From assembly GCF_012726345.1 (NCBI RefSeq), contig NZ_PTXN01000002.1:310001-374000 (forward strand): a stretch of 64,000 nucleotides of DNA, in the 5' to 3' direction. The position numbers and the translations under genes are program-made. The DNA comes from Marinomonas sp. UCMA 3892. Lineage in GTDB: Bacteria > Pseudomonadota > Gammaproteobacteria > Pseudomonadales > Marinomonadaceae. The notes under the pieces are model-generated. The model was not told where the DNA came from. It did no database searches and worked only from the letters and a program-made list of their open reading frames with translations. This document shows, one piece after another, positions 27,584 to 34,319 of this stretch (positions are counted from its first letter, which is position 1; each line of letters opens with the position of its first letter).

Positions 27584-27714
27584 GTTTATCCTAGTAGCTT
27601 GAAAAGAAACTTGCTCACTTTTCAAATAATCCTTCATTCGTGCCACCGCTTATCTTCAGGCTTTTACAAAAATCGTCAGTTAAGATGCGATATGGCAAAA
27701 TGCATGCACCTAGC

Positions 27715-28347
27715 TTATATCTTTGAACGCTGCCATACACGATAGAGCTCCGCAATGTCAGACGAACACAAAAGAGGCATTGCCTCTTTAATCTGCTCCA
27801 ATGACCAATCCCACCACTGCATTTCTAGCAACATTGAAATTTGTTGCTCTGAGAACCGCTTTCTTATCTCTTTTGACGGATTGCCACCAACAATCGAATA
27901 AGGCTCTACATCTTTGGTCACCAAAGCCCTACTACCAATAACCGCACCATGACCAACCTTTATACCCGGCATGATCATAGCTTCCGAACCGATCCAAACA
28001 TCGCTTCCTATAACGGTATCACCTGCACTCTGAAAAGCATCAATGGACTCTGAAAACGCAGGCTCTTCATTCATGTAAAAAAAAGGAAATGACGTAGCCC
28101 AATCATATCGATGCCCTTGATTACCAGCCATGATAAAAGAAGCGCCCGAGCCTATGGAACAAAAGCTCCCTATAATCAGTTGATCAACGTCGTCACGATC
28201 AGGCAGAAGGTAGCGAGCACAATCATCAAATGAATGCCCGTGATAATAGCCTGAATAATAGCTATAGCGACCCACCTGAATATTCGGATTCTTAACCTGT
28301 TCAGTGAGAAGTTTTCCTTTAAACGGACTCTCGAAATAGTTATTCAT
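27715..28347 (-). CDS. catB: CatB-type (xenobiotic) acetyltransferase, chloramphenicol acetyltransferase B family (cassette gene)
   Basis: 210 residues, as for CatB enzymes. The N-terminus [12 protein letters not shown] and the stretches [20 protein letters not shown] and [18 protein letters not shown] are nearly invariant CatB sequence; the His in GNQGHRYD is the catalytic residue. The middle is a left-handed beta-helix of hexapeptide repeats ([20 protein letters not shown]). CatB enzymes O-acetylate chloramphenicol and are known from both mobile and chromosomal integrons. Activity and expression here are not shown by sequence alone. Confidence 0.92.
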   Translation of the reverse strand: MNNYFESPFKGKLLTEQVKNPNIQVGRYSYYSGYYHGHSFDDCARYLLPDRDDVDQLIIGSFCSIGSGASFIMAGNQGHRYDWATSFPFFYMNEEPAFSESIDAFQSAGDTVIGSDVWIGSEAMIMPGIKVGHGAVIGSRALVTKDVEPYSIVGGNPSKEIRKRFSEQQISMLLEMQWWDWSLEQIKEAMPLLCSSDIAELYRVWQRSKI

Positions 28348-28366
28348 ATAATTTTACACCAAAAAT

Positions 28367-28456
28367 TTGCAACAACATCGTAGCTTACGCTTCAATAACC
28401 GGCGCAGCTTTGCTGCGTTCGGCGCCGTAGGTACGAAGTTGATTGATTTGTTAAAT
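28367..28456 (-). other. attC site of the truncated unknown cassette
   Basis: 90 bases. CAACATCGTA pairs with TACGAAGTTG; inside, GGCGC/GCGCC and GCAGC/GCTGC fold. The gene's TAA lies in the gene-proximal box GTTAAAT. Confidence 0.8.
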
Positions 28457-28915
28457 GTATGTCGCACCATTATTAGACCTAATAACGTGATAATACTGAC
28501 TATCAAATGGATTACTAAACCCTATTGCTTGGATAAACTGCACAGCTATGAGTGTTGCTTCAATTGGTGTGTCTCCCCAATAATCTGATGAGAGCAACCT
28601 CATTCCTTTCAATTCTTCTAATTGTGCTGCAACAACATGAGATTTATCAGCAATAGCATTAAGGTAACCCCACATCCACTTTGAACTGCTACCTAATAGA
28701 ACAAATTCATTTAGAGTTTCTATGTGAGAAAATGTTAGCTTATCCAAAACAAGCATAAACCAAGATACTATATCTGCGGATAACGCTTCGTCAAAACAAG
28801 CGTTTGCGAAAAGATTGGCGTAAAAATGGACTTTATGCTCTTCGTATTGATTATTAGATTTGAGCATCATTGCTTCAAATAGATCTTCGGCTTGTGGCAT
28901 ATAGCCAATTCTCAA
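28451..28915 (-). pseudogene. Unknown cassette gene, probably truncated at its 5' end
   Basis: 154 residues from a TTG with no ribosome binding site. The helical sequence EEHKVHFYANLFANACFDE then LDKLTFSHIETLNEFVLLG looks like the C-terminal half of a larger helical protein, a pattern I associate with several unnamed bacterial families. The frame stays open upstream until it meets a CTAGGCT repeat tract at 28935-28973. I infer loss of the N-terminal part at that junction. Function unknown. Confidence 0.55.
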
Positions 28916-28934
28916 CCGAAAAAAGTCATCGTCC

Positions 28935-28973
28935 CTAGGCTCTAGGCTCTAGGCTCTAGGCTCTAGGCTCTAG
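28935..28973. repeat. 7-bp tandem repeat (CTAGGCT x5.6)
   Basis: Five full copies of CTAGGCT plus CTAG. It lies exactly between the truncated unknown gene and the mosaic fragment and supplies the stop codon of the latter. Confidence 0.95.
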
Positions 28974-29233
28974 CCCAGCACCATATTTTTCTTGAATTTT
29001 TTCAAGTAATAATGAGACTGCACCAGCTGCTCTAACGGTTTCTCGATGAGATAGAGTCCGCTCAACAAAATCAGCAACTAAATACGCCAAATGATCCTTC
29101 CACATAGAGTTATCAGTCAATGCACCATGAACCAATACAAGGCAATCTCCGTTACCTTCTTGGGATCTATTACATACCTGACATAGCAAGTAATCATAAG
29201 CACTAATTCCTTCTAATTGCTAATTTTGTGGGT
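28956..29233 (-). pseudogene. Mosaic remnant of three cassette genes
   Basis: Reading on the minus strand, 29233-29159 copies the upstream region, start codon and ~13 codons of the NIPSNAP cassette (25301-25379). It is joined at AAG/AAGG to a copy of the hydrolase 5' coding region (29161-29066, like 24775-24871: EGNGDCLVLVHGALTDNSMW). That runs into ~35 codons of a third, unrecognised gene (ETVRAAGAVSLLLEKIQEKYG). The NIPSNAP and hydrolase parts are in different frames, so no functional fusion results. Confidence 0.8.
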
Positions 29234-29236
29234 TAA

Positions 29237-29295
29237 GCATGACGCCTAGCACAGGGGCGGAGCATAGTTTAGCTCCTTGCTGCTGATTGTTATGT
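29237..29295 (-). other. attC site with altered core
   Basis: 59 bases: GACGCCTAGCACAG... to CTGCTGATTGTTATG, with inner GGAGC/GCTCC stem. The distal core reads GAC instead of AAC (GTC instead of GTT on the minus strand), which should impair recombination at that end. Confidence 0.72.
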
Positions 29296-29326
29296 GGGGC
29301 GCGCGGAAATATCAATATCTCACCAA

Positions 29327-29899
29327 CTATATTTTCCAAATCCTGACGCTGAAATGATCATCCGGATACTCGCGTTTAACATGAATACTCGATATTTCTA
29401 CACCAAACAGAGCTTTCTTTAGATTGACGTTCACTTTGTAACTTTCATATTCGGGAATTACAAGAATCATGTATTTTTCAATATCTTGAACCGATATGCC
29501 TTTCAAACGCACAACATCCTTTAGCAAAGACCCTTCTTTATGATTCACTGAGTCTAGATGAGACTGCGTGATGATGGTCTTGTCACTCTTTATGAATTCA
29601 GAAAGGTCATTTTTTCCCGCTATATTTTTATTCTGAAAGGAAGTTGCGATTATCTTTATTTCCCCAACCATAGTTTGAGGTGACGAACTACTTCTTGGTC
29701 TAAACCCATGCAAGTCAAGAGCTTTACCTCTGCTACCTATCTTGTATGAATTTACCATAAAATCTTCGTCTTCAGATTGGCGAAACATCTCTCCCTGGAG
29801 CCAACCTTCTCTGCATCCTTCTGCGTACATTACCGCACCTATTTGCGATGCATTTCGATCAAAAAATTCGCAAAATACTCTCATCCACTCGGTTAACAT
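29327..29899 (-). CDS. Unknown cassette protein, possible PD-(D/E)xK nuclease fold
   Basis: 190 residues; GGAG lies before the ATG. The segment KALDLHGFRP followed about 15 residues later by MVGEIKIIATSF gives a D...ExK spacing of the PD-(D/E)xK nuclease superfamily, and the C-terminal part is alpha/beta (YMILVIPEY). This is a motif-level suggestion only; no named family is recognised. Restriction- or defence-like nucleases are not rare in cassettes. Confidence 0.55.
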   Translation of the reverse strand: MLTEWMRVFCEFFDRNASQIGAVMYAEGCREGWLQGEMFRQSEDEDFMVNSYKIGSRGKALDLHGFRPRSSSSPQTMVGEIKIIATSFQNKNIAGKNDLSEFIKSDKTIITQSHLDSVNHKEGSLLKDVVRLKGISVQDIEKYMILVIPEYESYKVNVNLKKALFGVEISSIHVKREYPDDHFSVRIWKI

Positions 29900-29967
29900 G
29901 TAGTCTCCTCAAAACTAGCCGTCATATATTTCAATGTTGCACGCACTGACCCGAGACTCACCCGATC

Positions 29968-30073
29968 CCTTAACACCCGCATCAAGTCGATAACACATGG
30001 GCTCAAATTAGGAACGAAGTAACGCAGCCCATGTGTTATCGAGCCTGCGAGCGATTTAATACGTTTGTTATAT
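29968..30073 (-). other. attC site of the VOC cassette
   Basis: 106 bases with a central perfect 17-base inverted repeat (TCGATAACACATGGGCT and its complement) and outer cores AAC/GTT. The VOC gene's TAA lies in the gene-proximal box. Confidence 0.88.
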
Positions 30074-30448
30074 GCGTTTCTCGACTTTCCAAGGAGGGCT
30101 TAAACGATTCTCACCTGCCCAGTAAAGTTTGATTTTATTACCAGACGGATCTTTAAGAATGGCCTCTTTCCACAGATATCTTTGTTCTGTCGGTAGTTGT
30201 TCAAATTGAAAACCTCTTTGAGACAAATCAGCACACAGTTCATCAAGTTTTTCATGCTCGAAGTAGATTACAGAACTATTTTCGAACTCAACGGATTCGA
30301 GAGATAAGGAGAAAGTAGAATTCCCTTCTGGGCAAGAAAATCTAGAGTAATGCGGCGTATCGACAATTTGAGTGAAACCAAGTTTTAGATAAAAGTTAAC
30401 AGCATCATCCATATCTTTTACTGGCAAAGTAATCTGGTTCAATTCCAT
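30068..30448 (-). CDS. VOC-family (glyoxalase/bleomycin resistance-type) protein (cassette gene)
   Basis: 126 residues. One VOC module: LNQITLPVKDMDDAVNFYLKLGF at the start, VIYFEHEKLDELCADLSQRGF in the middle and ILKDPSGNKIKLYW at the end, where DPSGN is the family signature. VOC cassettes include metal-dependent dioxygenases, thiol transferases and drug-binding proteins; a Glu in KLYW-region and few His ligands leave the reaction open. AGGAG precedes the ATG. Confidence 0.86.
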   Translation of the reverse strand: MELNQITLPVKDMDDAVNFYLKLGFTQIVDTPHYSRFSCPEGNSTFSLSLESVEFENSSVIYFEHEKLDELCADLSQRGFQFEQLPTEQRYLWKEAILKDPSGNKIKLYWAGENRLSPPWKVEKRI

Positions 30449-30461
30449 TTAAACTCCTAGC

Positions 30462-30568
30462 GTATAACGTTTTTGTACACTGGCGAAATTGCGTGCAGCG
30501 TGATTGAGTCGACAGCCCGCCCTAGCAACGCGAGGGTTGTGCGGGCTGGGTGCCACTGTTTGTTAGTT
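30462..30568 (-). other. attC site of the LysE cassette
   Basis: 107 bases from GTATAAC to GTTAGTT. ACACTGGC-type and GTGCCACTGT-type arms pair with unpaired bases; inside, CAGCCCGCC pairs with GTGCGGGCTG-type sequence. The LysE stop TAA is in the gene-proximal box. Confidence 0.8.
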
Positions 30569-31165
30569 GAATAGGTTGCCTGCTGTACTTATAGTTACTA
30601 CAGCTAAAAATGCACCACCAACAGTATTTATAATGCCATTTAGAATGTTTAGTCTCAATTTTGACCTAGCCACCAAAACTAAAATTCCTGTAAATAGAAT
30701 CCAAACTGACATGACCGCCACATGTAAAGAAGACAGAAAAAAATAATTAACAAGCTCCTTACCTGCGAATATTGGAACAACAGTAAGATAGAGGATAATA
30801 GCTTTCGCGTTGAATAGGTTTAGCAGCAAAGCTTCTTTGAACCCTGCAAAATTGCTGTTTAGTTTCGCTTTATTTTTAAAACTTAAAACTCCATTCAATA
30901 GCAGCCTAATGGCCAAATAGCCTAAAAATAGTACACCGGTAATTTGAAGTGCAATCATCGCAATAGGACTATCGGCAATAAAGTTCGATACGCCAATACC
31001 AACCAAAAAACCATGAATAAGAATACCAACACCAGTTCCGAGAATTATACTAAACACGCTGCGTAAACCTGATATTGAAATATTTGATACGGCTAAGGTG
31101 AAGCTCGCGCCAGGTGACAATGCTATCGGGATGATTGCGAGTAAAAAACCCATAGTGTCTAGCAA
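30563..31165 (-). CDS. LysE-family translocator (cassette gene)
   Basis: 200 residues. The start is taken as TTG at 31165 because GAGGTG lies 8 bases upstream; an ATG four codons later is too far from it. IALSPGASFTLAVSNI is the family signature with Ala in place of the usual Pro-Gly-Pro, and LLNLFNAKAIILYLTVVP replaces NPKA. These changes suggest a divergent member. Six helices, inner membrane, export substrate unknown. Membrane exporters are uncommon cassette cargo. Confidence 0.83.
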   Translation of the reverse strand: MLDTMGFLLAIIPIALSPGASFTLAVSNISISGLRSVFSIILGTGVGILIHGFLVGIGVSNFIADSPIAMIALQITGVLFLGYLAIRLLLNGVLSFKNKAKLNSNFAGFKEALLLNLFNAKAIILYLTVVPIFAGKELVNYFFLSSLHVAVMSVWILFTGILVLVARSKLRLNILNGIINTVGGAFLAVVTISTAGNLFN

Positions 31166-31188
31166 AATAGATTCACCTCAATAAGTAC

Positions 31189-31293
31189 AACTAACGCCGC
31201 CAGCAACTGCCGGAGTAAACTGCCTTCTTTTTTGCGTATTTTTGCAAAAAAGAAGGCAGTTTACGGAGGTCATATTGACTGGCCTTGTTACGT
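31189..31293 (-). other. attC site with a perfect 21-base internal stem
   Basis: Outer AACGCCGCCAGCAA pairs with TTGACTGGCCTTGTT. Inside, positions 31215-31235 and 31244-31264 are perfect complements around an 8-base loop. The propeller-like gene's TAA lies in the box GTTACGT. Confidence 0.9.
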
Positions 31294-31848
31294 GTTTGCA
31301 CTATATATTTCACCGTTGCTTAAATTTATACTGTGCACATCACCCTTAAAATCCGTTACGGTGGCAATGTTTTCCTGCAATTCTAGCCCCTCGGTAAATA
31401 TGTCTGGGCCAGATGAACTCCAAATTTTTTCACCCGTTTTGGTATAACATCCAATCTCTAGCTCGCCCCACGTAAGAAGGCAGCTCCTCTCTTTAAGCCA
31501 GAAAACACCGAAGCATGTAGCGAAATCGACTTTCACACACCAGTTCAATTCAAGCGAAGGTAAGGAAAGTGAATATAAAGCATCACCCGAAGTCATATAA
31601 AGCGATTCTCCATCAAATGCAACTGAGTTTTCATTCACTCCTGTAGCACCACCAACCCCCAGCAATATTGCGGAAGCTAACGTCTCGTCGTTTTCCCTTA
31701 CACTTACACCGTGTGCTGATACATGTCGATATTCATCACTACGACAGTATTCGTGAATATAGGCTCTCGGGTTGTCAGCCGAATTACGAAAGTAAACTGG
31801 CTCATCCCTTAAAGTAACTTCGTAATTTCCAAATACTCGATTCATGGT
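31288..31848 (-). CDS. Unknown cassette protein with propeller-like repeats
   Basis: About 186 residues from the ATG at 31848; a longer frame would run through the upstream attC. The C-terminal half has repeated strands resembling PQQ-like beta-propeller blades: SLYMTSGDALYSLSLPSLEL, then YTKTGEKIWSSSGPDI, then VTDFKGDVHSINLSNGEI. There is no signal peptide, so it is probably cytoplasmic. No ribosome binding site is seen. Function unknown. Confidence 0.65.
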   Translation of the reverse strand, partial: TMNRVFGNYEVTLRDEPVYFRNSADNPRAYIHEYCRSDEYRHVSAHGVSVRENDETLASAILLGVGGATGVNENSVAFDGESLYMTSGDALYSLSLPSLELNWCVKVDFATCFGVFWLKERSCLLTWGELEIGCYTKTGEKIWSSSGPDIFTEGLELQENIATVTDFKGDVHSINLSNGEIYSANT

Positions 31849-31856
31849 TCTAGTAC

Positions 31857-31961
31857 ACGTAACGCCCCTAAACTGCGGCGCAATGAAGCGCAGCGTAATG
31901 GAGTCCGATGCCCGCCGCGGAGCGGTTGTTAGCGGGAATGAACAGCTTTGGCTTGTTAGCT
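31857..31961 (-). other. attC site of the HEPN-like cassette
   Basis: 105 bases, ACGTAAC to GTTAGCT. CCTAAACTG pairs with CAGCTTTGG with an extra G. The central GCGGCGC...GCCCGCCGCGG portion is rich in secondary structure. The HEPN-like gene's TAA lies in the gene-proximal box. Confidence 0.82.
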
Positions 31962-32486
31962 CTCGAAGGGCCACCCCCTCCCCTCTACATAGCCAGACTG
32001 TTGCTGAAGTACATTAATTAGATTTTTAGCATTTTCGAAGTCTGATGGGTGCTTTAGCCGTATTTGGCCGCGAGACTGTATATAGTCAATTTCTCTCAAC
32101 GGTGCTTTGTATCTAGATGCCCATTGAATAAACATTGAAAGCCTATCTAGATATAGTTTCAAATCATCCGTTAAATTCAAATCAAGCTTCATGGCTACAT
32201 CTTTTAGATCATGAGAGTGCTTATGGAAGTGCTTTGAATTTACTTTACCATTTTTAACTTCAGGCTTTTCAATATGAACGTATGCTCCTTTTAATGCATT
32301 TTCAACTGCAAGTGCTAGAAACAGCATTGCACCCTTCATCAAACCTACGGATCGTTGACGGTCTTTGTCAGTCTGCTGCGAACTATAAGATTGGAAGGAG
32401 TCATATGTAACAACTGATGCTTCAAACATTTCCCATGCCTGATGAAACCATATCTCAGGTGTTTCAACAGTTTCTTTAAAGTTGAT
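31956..32486 (-). CDS. HEPN-like protein of unknown function, first cassette
   Basis: 157 residues from the ATG at 32429, or 176 if read from an ATC at 32486. The ATC is favoured by AGAGGG exactly 7 bases upstream and by sensible sequence (NFKETVETPEIWFHQAWEMFE); no ATG, GTG or TTG occurs between it and the upstream stop. The core SVGLMKGAMLFLALAVENALKGAYV, then HFHKHSHDLKDVAMKLDL resembles helical HEPN/AbiV-type proteins, some of which are RNases. The assignment is tentative. Confidence 0.6.
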   Translation of the reverse strand: MNFKETVETPEIWFHQAWEMFEASVVTYDSFQSYSSQQTDKDRQRSVGLMKGAMLFLALAVENALKGAYVHIEKPEVKNGKVNSKHFHKHSHDLKDVAMKLDLNLTDDLKLYLDRLSMFIQWASRYKAPLREIDYIQSRGQIRLKHPSDFENAKNLINVLQQQSGYVEGRGWPFES

Positions 32487-32501
32487 AGTACTACCCTCTA
32501 T

Positions 32502-32847
32502 GAGCTAATATTTTAATAGTGCGCATGCGCGTTTACACATTTTTAAATTCACTCAAAAATCCTTTTAACTTTCTGAAAAATAATACTTTTTAACTGATCT
32601 CCACAAAAATCAAAACTTGAAAAACGAGCATGCGTGTTATTCCTATCATCCACAGCACGTTATTTCTGCTCTGTGAATCCTTAATCATTGATATTAGGAG
32701 ACTTTCTTTATTTCTGCTAGTACAAAACACGCACAATTGGTTTTATTTAAAATGGCTAAACGCGCAAGAAAGGGATTATTACAAAAATAAACTGTATATC
32801 CACCCATAAATTGCGTTTTGGTTTTCCCCTTAATAAGTCTGTTCGAC
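32502..32847 (-). repeat. Copy B of the ~290-330 bp cassette-flanking sequence
   Basis: Same ordered blocks as copy A: GCGCGTTTACACAT (32527), CGAGCATGCGTGTTATT (32635), CAGCACGTTATT (32661), ACAAAACACGCACAAT (32721) and TTATTTAAAA. On the minus strand it runs into ATTAGCT (32503-32509), one base off a GTTAGCT crossover box, next to the first cassette. Its other end abuts the hairpin-repeat array. No frame longer than a few dozen codons lies in it. Confidence 0.72.
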
Positions 32848-34255
32848 GCGACGAAGTTGCGCGACTTTATGGAGTTTCAGGGGCAGTTAAAAATACCTTT
32901 TCTAAAATCATCAAAAACAATCTATGCCTTACGACAAAAATCGTCTTGCTAAACGCAACATAAAAAAGCAAATGAGACGTTTGGGCGATAGCCCGATAAA
33001 GCGAATTTTTGGTTACTTTTTGGGCGCTTGCAAAAAGTTACCCGCTCAGCAGAGCGGAAAAAAGGTCGGGAATACAAAGCGTTTGAATGGAACATAAATT
33101 CCGCGTCGGGCTGAAGCCGCGACCTACAATGAAAGCTTCGCTTTCAGCGTCAGATCACGCCTCGTTCCTCGTCTCATCTGACCTACGTTCTTTGGTGTCT
33201 ATTATTGAATTCACTATGAAGTCAGTTCGACGCGACGAAGTTGTGCGACTTTATGGAGTTTCAGGGGCAGTTAAAAATCCCCTCCCCTCCACCAACAAAA
33301 ACAATCTATGCCTTACGGTAAAAATCGTCCTGCTAGACCAATCTTAAACAAAGTGAATGAGACGTTTGGGCGATAGCCCGATAAAGCGACCTTTTGGTTA
33401 CTTTTGTGTCGCTAGACAAAAGTAACCCGCTCAGCAGAGCGGAATAAAGGTTAGGAATACAAAGCGTTTGAGTGGAACATGAATTCCGCATCGGGCTGAA
33501 GCCGCGACCTACAATGAAAGCTTCGCTTTCAGCGTCAGATTACGCCTCGTTCCTCGTCTCATCTGACCTACGTTCTTTGGTGTCTATTATTGAATTCACT
33601 ATGAAGTCAGTTCGACGCGACGAAGTTGCGCGACCCTATGGAGTTTCAGAGTCATTAACAGAAAGACTCTCTCGAACAGCAAGGCCAATCTATGCCTTAC
33701 GATGTAACGAGCGTAGGTAGCAATCATGGGCCTATGAAAAAAATCAGGCATTAAAGATCTTAAAGCGAATTTTTGCTTTCCTTTGAACTGAAGTTTTTGG
33801 GCGCTTGCAAAAAGTTACCCGCTCAGCAGAGCGGAAAAAAGATCGGGAATACAAAGCGTTTGAATGGAACATAAATTCCGCGTCGGGCTGAAGCCGCGAC
33901 CTACAATGAAAGCTTCGCTTTCAGCGTCAGATTACGCCTCGTGCCTCGTCTCATCAGACCTACGTTCTTTGGTGCCTATTATTGAATTCGCTATGAAGCC
34001 AGTTCGACGCGACGAAGTTGCGCGACTTTATGGAGTTTCAGAGTCATTAACAGAAAGACTCTCTCGAACAGCAAAACCAATCTATGCCTTACGATGTAAC
34101 GAGCGTAGGTAGCAATCATGGGCCTATGAAAAAAATCAGGCATTAAAGATCTTAAAGCGAATTTTTGGTTACTTTTTGGGCGCTTGCAAAAAGTTACCCG
34201 CTCAGCAGAGCGGAAAAAAGGTCGGGAATACAAAGCGTTTGAATGGAAACCAAAG
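32841..34255 (+). repeat. Tandem array 1 of the hairpin-rich repeat (4 units, period ~385-392 bp)
   Basis: Units start with GTTCGACGCGACGAAGTTGC at 32841, 33225, 33610 and 34002. Each carries a chain of small hairpins: GGGCGATAGCCC, a GGTTACTTTTTG/CAAAAAGTTACC-type stem, CCGCTCAGCAGAGCGG and GAAAGCTTCGCTTTC. Short frames in the units differ in start and stop between copies and are unlikely to be genes. The array ends 65 bases before the nadE stop. Confidence 0.9.
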
Positions 34256-34319
34256 AAAACGCCTTCCCTTTCTTCAAAGAGAAGACGCAAAACAAGTTTT
34301 GAACGCTTTTTTAAAAGCC

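Larger units (their letters stand above)
20721..32509 (-). mobile_element. Integron-type gene cassette array without integrase (CALIN-like)
   Basis: Twelve imperfect palindromes of 57-128 bases, each bounded by AAC...GTT cores, alternate with short unrelated genes all read on the minus strand. Arms pair with one or two unpaired bases, as in attC sites. Eight genes end with the TAA inside the gene-proximal box. Cassette functions are the usual mix: acetyltransferases, VOC, NIPSNAP, CatB, unknowns. In a classic integron the integrase would lie beyond the first cassette, here right of 32.5 kb; none is present. The stretch 22.05-24.1 kb (marC, lysE) shows no attC and may not be cassette DNA. Confidence 0.85.

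Noticed and set aside
30563-31165. Three LysE-family genes as recent duplicates
   Set aside because: Their signature motifs differ (SPGPS, SPGPG, SPGAS) and overall sequences are too divergent for recent duplication.
33087-34112. Three frames of 82-86 codons with near-identical N-termini (MEHKFRVGLKPRPTMKAS-type) in tandem array 1
   Set aside because: They are translations of the hairpin repeat itself; starts, stops and frames vary among copies and no ribosome binding site is kept.
32841-34255. CRISPR array
   Set aside because: Repeats are long (~385 bp), tandem without unique spacers, and no cas genes are present.
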